From positions 1-64,000 of the forward strand of contig JAYQSP010000011.1 of NCBI GenBank assembly GCA_038146925.1: DNA of 64,000 bases, given 5' to 3'. A program made the position numbers and the translations under genes. The notes under the pieces are model-generated. The model was not told where the DNA came from. It saw nothing but the letters and a program-made list of their open reading frames with translations, and made no database searches. This document shows positions 46,901 to 56,379 of this stretch, in pieces (the first letter of the stretch is position 1; each line of letters starts with the position of its first letter). Source of the stretch: UBA830 sp038146925. GTDB lineage: Bacteria > Pseudomonadota > Alphaproteobacteria > MPNO01 > UBA830.

Positions 46901-48155
46901 CTGTATCAAGAGCTCTATCAAAACAACCTGTCTCGCCACAATAGTTGCTATGCGTTAAGGTAAAAGTATCAGTGTCTGCATCATAATTCATTTTGTATTC
47001 ACCTGGCTCAGAAATACCAAGTGATGAGTCACTTCCTAAGAAAGATACAAAATTTAATCCACTAAGACTTGATAAGGATTTCTTTGAAACTTCTTTTTTA
47101 ATTAATTTTCCGCCAAGGAAATATGTCGTATATTCTAGGCCATTAACTGATGAATCATCGTCATCTCTTACCACTGTTAAACCTGAGGTTAGTGAGCTGG
47201 TAGTTTCATTATCAAAATGTAATCCATAACCATCGGCAAAACCATATTGATTATTATATTTGACTCTGAAACCTTTATTGGGCAAGTCAAATTTTTCACC
47301 AGTTTCTGAGTTATATAAAAAATATCCAAATACTTCTTTAGTACCTTTTGACTCATCTGTTAAAAAGCATTTCTCTGGTGCATCGTTTATGGGTGAACCA
47401 TTTTGTATTACTTTTTTTCTGCAGAAAACAGTTTCGTTATAAGCAAATATATCTGTTCTGGTTGATAACTCACCCATATCACTAAATGTGTATCCAGAAA
47501 CTGCGCCGCTACCAGTATCACCATCGCCTAAATTAATAACAGCTTTACTTTCTAGAGTCTGACCACTAAAGGGATCTGTAAACTCCTCACTATATGTAAG
47601 CTGAGTACCAGATGCTTGTAAGTAACCAAGAAAAAAGTCTTGAGAAGTCTCAAGAGTTGTTCCTGTAAATCTCATTAAAAACTCACCAAAAGGTGCTTCA
47701 TCTGAGACGCCAGCGGTTGCCTCAGTATAGGTATAAATCATCATTCCCTCTGCACTACTTTCTGTTTCAGGAACCCATGCCTTTACAACCATTGGGTTTG
47801 ACGTTGATGCCCTAGAGGCATTCACAACAACTTCTGTATAAGTTATAGCTGTACTTGATGAATTTGATGATGATGAAGCTGCACCACCAGAAGATTGTGG
47901 GCCGGATGAAACTTGTCCAGCTTCATCACAAGCTGCTTGATTTACTAATGCTAAGTAATCATTACCAGTTCTGGTAACCATTAAATCAGGTCTTAATTTA
48001 GACATAAAACAAAGAATCATTCTTGGTTGACCTAATGTGTCATTTACCTGATCACTTAATGAGAAATACGGAGTATGCTCCGCATAATCACTATCAGATG
48101 GGACTTCAGCAAATATAGGAAGTGATAATAATATTATTGCTAAAAACTTCTTCAT
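40959..48155 (-). CDS. Giant secreted multidomain surface protein (2,398 residues)
   Basis: I start at 48155 (M-K-K-F-L-A-I-I-L-L-S-L-P-I-F-A-E), a clean signal peptide; earlier ATGs give no signal. An N-terminal region of about 770 residues has a Ser/Gly-rich linker near residue 90 and scattered cysteine pairs. Two cadherin-like repeats follow near residues 800-970. After a Gly-Asp linker come three or four related Ig-like repeats of about 115 residues, each with W-x-L-x-S-G-D and F-Y-D-x-x-N-N. Near residue 1510 is D-G-Y-L-S-G-A-D-V-F-I-D-Q-N, shared with the lipoprotein upstream. A Calx-beta-like domain ends the chain. It is probably exported to or through the outer membrane; its role is not known, with adhesion or binding the best guess. 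Confidence 0.85.
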   Translation of the reverse strand: MKKFLAIILLSLPIFAEVPSDSDYAEHTPYFSLSDQVNDTLGQPRMILCFMSKLRPDLMVTRTGNDYLALVNQAACDEAGQVSSGPQSSGGAASSSSNSSSTAITYTEVVVNASRASTSNPMVVKAWVPETESSAEGMMIYTYTEATAGVSDEAPFGEFLMRFTGTTLETSQDFFLGYLQASGTQLTYSEEFTDPFSGQTLESKAVINLGDGDTGSGAVSGYTFSDMGELSTRTDIFAYNETVFCRKKVIQNGSPINDAPEKCFLTDESKGTKEVFGYFLYNSETGEKFDLPNKGFRVKYNNQYGFADGYGLHFDNETTSSLTSGLTVVRDDDDSSVNGLEYTTYFLGGKLIKKEVSKKSLSSLSGLNFVSFLGSDSSLGISEPGEYKMNYDADTDTFTLTHSNYCGETGCFDRALDTEISFTSTDYLSDSSRWGIFGFMPGIGGLGISVDAMKEPTRALVTQEIETDVSPANFPTTLYCVENCPTYTKITALTDALEAGSQAPNEGPYANYNTFGTSAENVITYNINSETNVYTAGDGGDAVFGTLSDEVSEALSYSQFGYGAFSGALVTSLSELTCDISEYDYCTSPVYSGAVSEYYQWVTGPQRYNQYRGLIDSYGRLVSFSRPVSVYFTAPEDSNKYQEYAGKELRLQYGGGDQLWGIPGGCVYDGQFTEDCINPDTGSFLPWVSKFVIRPSETTGRLYKNSGQTGDYYLTKPAFGVVFLKQANEYSDTLTLGSVDDLPSLEIVNIGPNGGSNFIGYSPNKPSTVSVVHGLSASDASAFSESDSSSDDSTTVGDNAPEFTSEDTFEVVENTTTVGTLVASDPDGDTVTYNITGFGASPFSVNATTGVVSFREAPDYESRSSYAFTAVASDGVNSSTQSVTVSVTNANDKAPVITSARWFNYNAQFETIGSVEASDPEGDTVTFSIESDYLEIDSSSGELSFTSSPTESSYSAIVTASDGVNESTQIISVFTTGGGDGGDGGDGEPTSIQLSTIVPNSNVISLEDDVFELELTMNFSTNDGISLSNLPAPSISYNSQSNQSSGLLIMPSNYDLDSGIKPSNDNSGALESLTLSNWELLSGDQNEGTLSSQGTLPQNLREGSYNIDTGEIYDSQGQTTTQVQDNIFSVVVEGNAPDLSNFEPSIREIDVSLDSVDVTFVIRVTDVSGINLSRLDTPQLYANSGNTTITASGSWTLLSGDQYDGVYGASFTISTDATAADYSMYSGIFYDVHNNQKYELTNYGSSDGGLTIISNREGNVPVIETVTLSDTTLDVTQSSKILTLTTRVTDDSSVDSDRLPTPQLYGNSGNITIEADGPWVLTSGDYTDGTYEASFTISTSALSTDYSVFSGYFYDIYNNLSYSLSSSGAGNGGVTIIGLTEGASPVVSDVTISPNTPNVTVADATITLTVTVSDTSGVNLANLPAPEVQQINSAVNIKGSEPWELISGDATNGTYTANITIPRETVPGAYYVFTGYFYDIFENLAYKSSGYGVDEGGFDVYYEPDLVYTGTAIDGYLSGADVFIDQNFNFKFDEGEFSGTTNSDGEFAIGVNNESQYQCLANRPIIVDVPVGAIDSTLGVVENAYQMVLPSINDTGVNSIIISPFTSLLGNAILEGKSNSSLTEDLTVAEGCESTGDNVASNITSELENLYTSIATNFGIDKQTLLSDFIVNPTDNVTEIIAQNIASLFPYLKQIDNQVSDFLTERFEKDIRANVALSSDALDIIFGNEGYDKLPLSFSSRYETERNSAGWYQTEELSASNGYISNEGVLSREHCSDIDIVGCDITDITLNNVANTSTQYRKQSNFFNNDISIAGLKAGSLAVYSNDSRSWRDGSVGWQESGSRARECQGTDDIQFQVTGNNKLKNFHYSSYSQGYMQFDCSNYRKYYYPKLNVATIFDQSVNDNSIQVNYYIPDVLRSGVVSEPPFDFVANRLTIDPADVILEMSQLPTFYSQVDEIRRKFVGEEYLLFEYHHDPYITYFEMGTFPRNDMYWDPETLGDNRLYGQDARDAFFAKIQSEETFDLEVYGSEAPINSSVLGRIAESYLEIVDYNDEGPITLPVYPTYEASTKTLNLSLNNSELNLNNLKDFIRNGINGNPVTANVYYNPDDSISGTIPVALYLYKGTDTIADVGEAYFSIEFELEVSSSQGDFENPVNRTAIQTFEIKEDAVIVAKYVEGDITISRNITNGDLDRITIEDQVSGQSLLAQPETLELKVLGLISKVADKIDGIQSFFDEGGEYTYKLDLGTGGYSLVDFARNTVDNIEGTFKVSAEPEYAINVNDIIVHEGTTENLCFYRPAAGDLSATSFELSFTAGERPGRGALADDFELSSDTVIFDEAQTSSCITVTGVLDNHFDWGHDAYLDISNPSNGQPLSRNRVKIRIVDYWGQWNRISFKNR

Positions 48156-48210
48156 GATTCCTCGCTTTGTGTTTCTACTAGCTGTACACTTTGCGGCAAT
48201 ATAATCCCAC

Positions 48211-51200
48211 CTATTGATCATCATCAGCATCATTAATAATATTTATCGTGATTTCTTGAGTGCTTGTATTTTCTCCATCACTAGCTGTTACTATTGCGGT
48301 GTAACTGGTCTTAGTCTCGTAATCTGAGCTGAGGCAAAGGTTAGAACACCAGCTGAAGTTATTTCAAGTTCAGTACCTGAAACAGTGAAAGTAACATCAT
48401 CGCCATCTGCATCAGTTGCTGTTACGGTTCCAATAGCTGTTTGGTTTTCAGCAGCACTAAAAGTAGCACTAGAGGTAAATACTGGAGCCACATCATTAAC
48501 ATTTGTTACATTAACAGTAATGTTTTGTTGAGATATATTTACTCCATCTGTAGCAGTTACTGTTGCTGTGTAAGTAGCTTTAGTTTCATAATCTGGAGCT
48601 GAGGCAAAGGTTAGAACACCAGCTGAGGTTATTTCAAGCTCATCTCCAGATATGATAAATGTTACTGCATCACCATCTGCATCAGTTGCTGTTACGGTTC
48701 CAATAGCTGTTTGGTTTTCAGCAGCACTAAAGGTAGCTTCTGAAGTAAAGCTTGGACTATTATCATTAACATTAGTTACATTAACGGTAATAGCTTGAGT
48801 GGTTGAGTTAGTGCCATCACTAGCAGTTACTGTTGCTGTGTAAGTAGCTTTAGTTTCGTAATCTGGAGCTGAGGCAAAGGTTAGAACACCAGCTGAGGTT
48901 ATTTCAAGTTCATCTCCAGATATGATAAATGTTACATCATCACCATCTGCATCAGTTGCTGTTACGGTTCCAATAGCTGTTTGGTTTTCAGCAGCACTAA
49001 AGGTAGCTTCTGAAGTAAAGCTTGGACTATTATCATTAACATTAGTTACATTAACTGTAATAGCTTGAGTGGTTGAGTTAGTGCCATCACTGGCAGTTAC
49101 TGTTGCTGTGTAAGTAGCTTTAGTTTCGTAATCTGGAGCTGAGGCAAAGGTTAGAACACCAGCTGAGGTTATTTCAAGCTCATCTCCAGATATGATAAAT
49201 GTTACTGCATCACCATCTGCATCAGTTGCTGTTACGGTTCCAATAGCTGTTTGGTTTTCAGCAGCACTAAAGGTAGCTTCTGAAGTAAAGCTTGGACTAT
49301 TATCATTAACATTAGTTACATTAACGGTAATAGCTTGAGTGGTTGAGTTAGTGCCATCACTGGCAGTTACTGTTGCTGTGTAAGTAGCTTTAGTTTCGTA
49401 ATCTGGAGCTGAGGCAAAGGTTAGAACACCAGCTGAAGTTATTTCAAGTTCAGTACCTGAAACAGTGAAAGTAACATCATCGCCATCTGCATCAGTTGCT
49501 GTTACAGTTCCAATAGCTGTTTGGTTTTCAGCAGCACTAAAGGTAGCTTCTGAAGTAAAGCTTGGACTATTATCATTAACATTAGTTACATTAACGGTAA
49601 TAGCTTGAGTGGTTGAGTTAGTGCCATCACTGGCAGTTACTGTAGCTGTGTAAGTAGCTTTAGTTTCATAATCAGGAGCTGAGGCAAAGGTTAGAACACC
49701 AGCTGAAGTTATTTCAAGTTCAGTACCTGAAACAGTGAAAGTAACATCATCGCCATCTGCATCAGTTGCTGTTACGGTTCCAATAGCTGTTTGGTTTTCA
49801 GCAGCACTAAAGGTAGCTTCTGAAGTAAAGCTTGGGCTATTATCGTTTTCGTTGGTTATCGTAATAGTTACATCTTTGGTTACTGTCTCAGTGCCGTCAG
49901 TTAAAGGTCAGTGTGATTGAGTATGAGCTCTTAGTTTCATAATCTGGTGCTTCTTTAAAGGTTAGAACATTTTCATCAGATAAATTAAAGCTATCGGCAT
50001 CTGTACCACCTAGAGTTAATGTTAATTCATCTTCATCTACATCTGAGACTGAAACAGTTGTTACTGCTGTTTGGTTTTCAGCTACTTGAATAGTAGATGC
50101 TATATCAATAGAGGGTGCATCATTAACCGCATCAATGGTTATGGTTACATCAGCACTTGAAGTCTTATCGCCTTGAGTGATGGTGTAACTAAAGACATCA
50201 GTACCGTTGTAGTCTGTATCAGGAGTATAAACAATCTGTTCAGGAGATGACTCAGCAATTGTGGTTGTACCATTGGTTCCATTACTTGTTGTTACTGTTA
50301 TAGGAGCTGTTGTCACATATGAGTCATTTGCAACAACATTTATAGTTACAGCTGTATCCTCAGATGTGATTGTACTATCAGGTATAGCGCTGATATCGGG
50401 TGCTATTTCTCCAGAATCTACATTCTGATCTTCAGCTATATAAGTTAATAGGTCTTCAGTATAACTAGTTACTGTCTCAGCAGTTGCAGTGCCATTAGCT
50501 ATAGCCTGGATATCGGTTTGTAGGGTTGAAACCGCAAAACGTATAACTGAAGTAGTTAAATCATCAGAGGATTTAACTTCAATAACTGGCATAACACCAG
50601 CCAGAGCTTTAGTGGTATTTGCTTTAGCTGTCTCATCAATGGTTACTGATTTTGCTGCTATGACATTATCAACTACATTAGTAATAAAAGCTTCGGTTTC
50701 AATATCTACTTTGGTTTCTGTTTCAGTGTATTCTTTTTCTATCTCTTCAGTGATTGACTTAAAGTAGTCCTGAGTTGTTTCGGTTGTGGTATTTAAATTA
50801 TTGGTTATGTTTTGCAAAGCAAAAGCAAGAACGGTTAACTGGTTACCCTTCTCATACAAATAATCGTTAATACCACCATCGCCTTTGTTAGCAACCGGAT
50901 CAAAAGTAAAAACATCAATGGATGCATCAATACCCAATGCTGCATTAACCAGTGAAGCATCTTCCATAAAAGCAGCAACTGAAGTTACAGGGGTAACCGC
51001 TTTAAACTCTGAATGGCCAGTTAGTTTATGAGTAATTAAAAGATTATCTAAAAGGGTTTGCGAATCTAAATCGGTTCCACCGATGGATACTAAATTACCG
51101 TTAGCATAACGAATAGTAAATTTACCTTCATTATCTGAAGTAGTTGAATTTTCATTTGAATCACATGTCCAACTCTCATCTTCATCAATACAAACTTCAG

Positions 51201-51594
51201 CCCCTGAAATATAACCATCAACTACTACACCATCGGTTTCTCTATACCCCTCAACAGTAACAGATGCTGATCTAGTGCCACCTGCACCAGTACACGAAAT
51301 AGAAAAAGTGTTATCACCTACTGTAGTAATAGTTACTGCTTCTGAACCAGAAGTTCCTGTTTGGCTAGTCCATGATGCAGAACAAGAATTTGCATTGGTT
51401 GAGGACCAAGTAAGGGTTGAAGTACTTTCAAGAAGTACTGAAGTTGGATCAGCTGATAAATTAACGGTTGGAGCTGGAGTTGCTGGAGGTGTTGGTGTAC
51501 TTCCACCGCCACCGCCACCGCCACATGAAGAAATAATAAATGCAGCAGTAATTGCTATTACTGTTCGTAAACTATAAGAACCCCTACTTCTCAT
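48211..51594 (-). pseudogene. Cadherin-repeat surface lipoprotein, frameshifted twice
   Basis: The N-terminus has a lipoprotein signal ending I-I-S-S-C followed by seven glycines. An Ig-like domain, a segment D-G-Y-I-S-G-A-E-V-C-I-D-E-D, a helical region and one or two tandem Ig/cadherin domains follow. A shift near 49905 connects to six cadherin-like repeats of 90 residues (270 bp), each with A-E-N-Q-T-A-I-G-T-V-T-A-T-D-A-D-G-D and A-P-D-Y-E-T-K. A lost G near 48322 makes a second shift, after which the end N-D-A-D-D-D-Q follows. Full length is about 1,127 residues. The cadherin sites suit calcium binding at the cell surface. It is in line with the barrel and SGNH genes. Confidence 0.82.
48240..49850. 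repeat. Six 270-bp tandem repeats coding cadherin-like domains
   Basis: Unit boundaries recur at 48481, 48751, 49021, 49291, 49561 and 49831, exactly 270 bp apart. Neighbouring units differ at only a few bases, and variants alternate in blocks, as expected from unequal crossing-over or gene conversion. The repeats are on the minus strand of the lipoprotein gene. Confidence 0.95.
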
Positions 51595-51635
51595 ATATAT
51601 TATAAATTAACCTAAAAAGTTAAATATGTAAAATA

Positions 51636-52634
51636 TTAAAACGTGTATTTTAAAGAAATGCCTATCTCACCATATGGTTGGTCAAAATAATGTTCTGTTC
51701 TTTGATTAAAGGTTATTGGCTCAAATCCAATGAGATTATTTTTATAAATATCACCATACAATAGAAGACTAAGATTTTCAGCATAGAATTCAATACCAGC
51801 TCTTAATTTAAAATTTACTTTTGGTGTTTTATATAATTGGTGGTAATTTTTAAAATTTAATAACACTAAGTCATATTCAGCTATGACATTAAAATTATAA
51901 ATAGATATAAATTTTTGCTTTAATCCAAGATTAATTTGTTGTGATACCCATTGATCTTTTTGAGGTAATTTTCTTAGTGCTAAATCAATTGCATCACCTA
52001 AAATATTTCCATTAATAACTAAATTTAATAAAAAAGGAGATTTGATATCTTCGATAGGTGATAGCCAGTCATAATTATATTCTGTTTCTTGAAATTCAAA
52101 TTTAGTTGAATATATCCAAAAATTATTCCAATATTTTTTAAAACCTACTCCATAGGTATCAGCTTCTCCTTCAATTGAAATAATATTGGATCCTAATTGT
52201 TGATATTTATCATTACTAGAGGTGATAGAAAATGACGCATTCTCGCAACCTCCCAAAATAATACCGCTAAATTCATAGCAACTAAAAACTTGAGGATTTG
52301 CTTTTTGGGTTGAATTAAAAAAATAAATTAAATTGTCTTCATCAAGTGTATATCCGATCATAAATCCTTCTTTTTTTGTATCAAGATTTACATCCTTAGG
52401 TTCAGAATTTCTCTTTAATGATAAATTTATTTTATTTTGAAAAATATTAGCCTTAAGTTTTTTATAGCTGTAACCGATTTCAATGGCTTCAGAGCTATTT
52501 TCATCAAAAGATACAGGAACATCTGGTAAAAAATTCCATTCTGCATCCATAAATTTTTTATCGAAAAGAATATATGTATTTTCAGAAAATAATGGCAATG
52601 ATAGTAATATTAAAAAAAAGCGATTTAGTTTCAT
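51636..52634 (-). CDS. Outer-membrane beta-barrel protein of unknown function
   Basis: The 332-residue protein has a signal peptide (R-F-F-L-I-L-L-S-L-P-L-F-S-E). Many alternating amphipathic strands follow, such as I-E-I-G-Y-S-Y-K-K-L-K-A-N-I-F. It ends G-E-I-G-I-S-L-K-Y-T-F, with the terminal phenylalanine that directs barrel assembly. A C-Y-E-F and G-G-C-E-N pair could form a disulfide in a loop. It lies between the SGNH gene and the cadherin lipoprotein on one strand, so it may be part of their export or anchoring. Confidence 0.8.
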   Translation of the reverse strand: MKLNRFFLILLSLPLFSENTYILFDKKFMDAEWNFLPDVPVSFDENSSEAIEIGYSYKKLKANIFQNKINLSLKRNSEPKDVNLDTKKEGFMIGYTLDEDNLIYFFNSTQKANPQVFSCYEFSGIILGGCENASFSITSSNDKYQQLGSNIISIEGEADTYGVGFKKYWNNFWIYSTKFEFQETEYNYDWLSPIEDIKSPFLLNLVINGNILGDAIDLALRKLPQKDQWVSQQINLGLKQKFISIYNFNVIAEYDLVLLNFKNYHQLYKTPKVNFKLRAGIEFYAENLSLLLYGDIYKNNLIGFEPITFNQRTEHYFDQPYGEIGISLKYTF

Positions 52635-52644
52635 TGAATAAAAA

Positions 52645-53424
52645 TCATAATGTTATATCAAAAAAATCTTCAACGGTTTCGTGTGCAATTTTTTGCAGGA
52701 ATTCTCTATCAATTGAATTAATTTTTTCAAAGTAATTGTATTTTATTCCAACTGGTGTCGTCTGAGTAATTGATGCAAAAACAACACAAGAAGCTAGATA
52801 AGTTCCTAAAAGGCTCGGGTGACTTCCATCAAATGATTTATGCAGTTCTATATTGGGCATAACTCTGTACGCGTTTTCAAATGCGATACCGACCGGAATG
52901 ACTAATGCATTATTGTTGTTGCCTGCATTAATATACATTTTTTTTATATCTTTGATCATTTTTGGATTTGTATTCTTATGAGGAGCAACATATGCATGAA
53001 TCATGTATAAGGCTGCTTCTGCTCCTGATGCATGAACTTTGTCAACAATCTGCTCTATACTATCTGCAAATATCTTTCTTTCAGTTGCTGTATTTGTCTC
53101 ACCACTCCCGCCCTGAATAATGACAAGTTCAAAAGGTTTTTTTGCACCAATTTTTTGGTAGTTAAGTGGATGCTCGATATTATGATGCCAAGAACGTGAT
53201 CCACTTATTGTTACTAATTTATAATTTGTAGTATTAATTTCTTTTGAATAATACTCCTCCAACATTCTTCTGACATGATTATGAAGACTATCGTTATAGT
53301 ATAAATAGCTATTACCAATATACAGAACTCTTTCAGGAGTTATATTTTTTAAGCTAGTTATTTTGATTTCAGAAGAAAATAAAAAATTAGAAAATATTAA
53401 AATTAGTAGTAATATGTAATTCAT
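52645..53424 (-). CDS. Secreted SGNH-hydrolase-like protein
   Basis: The 259-residue protein has a signal peptide (Y-I-L-L-L-I-L-I-F-S-N-F-L-F-S-S). Block I of the SGNH fold follows as V-L-Y-I-G-N-S-Y-L-Y-Y-N, with the serine after G-N. A middle block is V-I-I-Q-G-G-S-G-E-T-N, and block V is K-S-F-D-G-S-H-P-S-L-L-G with the catalytic Asp/His pair. Such enzymes are lipases, esterases or sugar O-deacetylases. Location in the periplasm or surface and the neighbours suggest action on cell-surface glycans or lipids. Confidence 0.8.
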   Translation of the reverse strand: MNYILLLILIFSNFLFSSEIKITSLKNITPERVLYIGNSYLYYNDSLHNHVRRMLEEYYSKEINTTNYKLVTISGSRSWHHNIEHPLNYQKIGAKKPFELVIIQGGSGETNTATERKIFADSIEQIVDKVHASGAEAALYMIHAYVAPHKNTNPKMIKDIKKMYINAGNNNNALVIPVGIAFENAYRVMPNIELHKSFDGSHPSLLGTYLASCVVFASITQTTPVGIKYNYFEKINSIDREFLQKIAHETVEDFFDITL

Positions 53425-53483
53425 AAAAAAATTTTAACTCAAATACAACAAAGATTATAAATATTTCAAATACATATAAAGAT

Positions 53484-54920
53484 GTGGTAGTTGTTGGGGC
53501 TGGAATATCAGGTATTGCAGCTGGATACAATCTAAAAAAATCTTGTCCTAATAAATCCTTTCTAATAATAGAGGGGAGAGATAATATTGGTGGAACCTGG
53601 GATCTCTTTAAGTACCCAGGCATAAGATCAGATTCAGATATGCATACTCTTGGATATCGATTTAAACCATGGATACATGATAAATCTATCGCTGATGGAC
53701 CATCAATTCTTGAATACCTAAAAGAAACAGTACATGAAAATGATTTAATGAAAAATATTCTTCTCAAGCACAAGATGATTTCAGCAAATTGGAATACAAA
53801 AAAATTAAAATGGGAGTTGCAAATAAAGGAAAAGGACGAAATAAAAAATATGACTTGTAATTTCTTATTTTTATGTGGAGGTTATTATAGTTATACAAAA
53901 CCTCATATGCCCTACTTTAAAAATCAAGAAGATTTTAATGGTCAAATAATTCATCCTCAATTTTGGGATGAAACAATTAATTATAAAAATAAAAAAATAG
54001 CAGTCATAGGAAGTGGCGCAACTGCAATGACAATTGTTCCAGCTATTGCAGAAATAGCTAACCATGTTGCAATGATTCAAAGATCACCCACATATGTTAT
54101 ATCTAGACCAAGTGAAGATATGATAAACAAATTTCTAAAGAAGTTTCTTCCTGTAAAAATTAGCTATTTTTTAACTAGATGGAAGAATATCTTATTTCAA
54201 AGCTGGAGCTTCTTTCTTGCAAGAAAATATCCAGAGGCTACCAAAAATAAATTACTAGATATGATAAGAGATGAACTTGGTGTGGAATATGATGTTGAAA
54301 AACACTTTACTCCTGCTTATAAACCATGGGACCAAAGAGTATGTCTGGTTCCAGATAGTGATCTTTTTGTATCAATAAGAAATAAAAAAGCATCGATAAT
54401 AACTGATACTATTAATAGATTTCAACATGATGGAATTCTTCTAGACTCTGGAGAAAAAGTTGATGCTGATATCATTATTACTGCTACAGGCATTGAATTA
54501 AATTCATTTAATGGAATTGAGGTAACAATTGATAAATTAAAAGTAATTCCAAATGAAAGATTAACTTATAAAGGAATGTTATTAAGTGGTGTACCAAATT
54601 TTGCTATGTCATTTGGGTATGTGAATGCATCTTGGACCTTACGAGCTGATTTAACTTGTGAATATGTTTGCAGACTAATAAACCTAATGGATAAAAAAGG
54701 AGTTAGTTGTTGTGAACCGATAGATGATAAAAATGCCTATGGCGATGACCGATTAATTGACTTTACCTCAGGTTATTTTGAAAGAGGTCTCTATAATATG
54801 CCCAAGCAAGGCAACAAAGCGCCATGGAAAAACTATCAAAACTACCTTAAAGATATTTTTGCTGTAAGAATTTTTTCAATTAAAGATAAGAATCTAAATT
54901 TTTATAACTCTATTAAATAA
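53484..54920 (+). CDS. Baeyer-Villiger-type flavin monooxygenase
   Basis: The 478-residue enzyme has an FAD site V-V-V-G-A-G-I-S-G-I-A-A-G at the start. The Baeyer-Villiger fingerprint F-N-G-Q-I-I-H-P-Q-F-W-D is near residue 150 and the NADPH site I-A-V-I-G-S-G-A-T-A-M near residue 172. I-I-I-T-A-T-G-I-E near residue 333 also matches. It would insert oxygen into ketones or oxidise soft heteroatoms. The start is uncertain. A GTG at 53484 is used here because an in-frame stop lies about 17 codons upstream and no ATG occurs between. Confidence 0.88.
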   Translation: MVVVGAGISGIAAGYNLKKSCPNKSFLIIEGRDNIGGTWDLFKYPGIRSDSDMHTLGYRFKPWIHDKSIADGPSILEYLKETVHENDLMKNILLKHKMISANWNTKKLKWELQIKEKDEIKNMTCNFLFLCGGYYSYTKPHMPYFKNQEDFNGQIIHPQFWDETINYKNKKIAVIGSGATAMTIVPAIAEIANHVAMIQRSPTYVISRPSEDMINKFLKKFLPVKISYFLTRWKNILFQSWSFFLARKYPEATKNKLLDMIRDELGVEYDVEKHFTPAYKPWDQRVCLVPDSDLFVSIRNKKASIITDTINRFQHDGILLDSGEKVDADIIITATGIELNSFNGIEVTIDKLKVIPNERLTYKGMLLSGVPNFAMSFGYVNASWTLRADLTCEYVCRLINLMDKKGVSCCEPIDDKNAYGDDRLIDFTSGYFERGLYNMPKQGNKAPWKNYQNYLKDIFAVRIFSIKDKNLNFYNSIK

Positions 54921-56379
54921 TTTATTTTCAAAACGTTTATAAAAAGCAGCGTTTATCAAATTTTAAATAATTTTATTGATATCTAAGTGGAAAGTAGAAA
55001 CCAATATTTAAAGAGGTAAATTGAATGCTAGAAAATTGATTATTGAAATCTACAGATGGTGATATCTCAATATCATTATTTTTACCAAATTTATTAATCA
55101 TGCCCAAGCTAATTACTTCTCTATTCCAATTGTCTACTGACTCATAGGCATAATTTACATAGAAAGTATCTTTATAATTCTGATTAAAGTATTTCTCAAC
55201 ATCTAGATTTATTTGATAACCACAACTCAATTCATCCATAGTGATTATAGAATTTTCACACAGAACACCAATAGACATATCTGTTGATAGAATTGTTTGA
55301 TTTGATTTAGTGTCCTCATCTAAAATAAAAGTTGTTGAAAGAGGTAATGATATTCTTCGAGATGTGACATTATTTAAATAAAGTTGAATATTTTTCTTTG
55401 TTTCACCTAAATAAGATGCATTTAAAGAGGTCTTATCTATTTTTTCTTTTCCATAATTATATATAAAGTCTGTTGTATATAACCTATCATTTAAATAAAA
55501 ATCACCTGTTAAAATAAATCCATATGTTTTCCTTAAGCTTTCTGTTTTACCGGCTAAATGGAAACCGTCGCTATCAGAAAAGTCAAAATTGTAATTAACA
55601 TCGCCAAATGATGTATAGACCCCTCCTCTAAATGATTCAGAAATATTTTTATGTGCATAAATTATAATTTCAGAGGTATCTGTTTTTAGATTGCTATTAT
55701 CAAAACCATACAAATTACCGTCTGATTTAGATTTTATTATTCCTATACCTATTAAAGAGGAATCAGAAATATCTTTTTCTAAGATCAAAGAAGCCATAGA
55801 AGTCTTTGTTCTATCATCAAGATTCTCAAAAGTTATATAACTTACATCAGTATATAGACGTATACTTTTTTCACATTCTAAATGCTGATCACTATAATCA
55901 AGACTTATATTGTTACTATTTGGTCTAAATTGAGTTCTTGGTTCTTCCTCATAACATCGATTTTTATCATTTATATTCTTTAATATTGATTCATTATAAA
56001 AAATTGAATTATTTAGACTCTTTGAAATTTCATACTCTAAGTTACTTTGAAGTTTTGACTCTATTTCATTTAATTTTATAAGAACTTCCTCTGAATTGGT
56101 TACCCTTATTATTAAAGTTAGTGTTGCATCATTTTCATAAATATCATTTGCAACTATATTTATTAAATAATCATTATTTGTATCAGCATCTGCTGGGTTT
56201 TCATAATCTGGAGCTGATGCAAAAGTTAGAACCCCCGATGAGCTAATACTAAAGAGTGCTGAATCGGTACCGCTTAATGACCAAGTAACACTTTCATCAG
56301 CAGTAAAGCTAGTAACAGCGGTTTGATTTTCATTGGTCATAATAAAGTCATTATCAATTATGGGGCTGCCATCTTCATT

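Noticed and set aside
48240..49850. CRISPR-like array
   Set aside because: The period is 270 bp, there are no spacers, and the units translate as cadherin-like domains.
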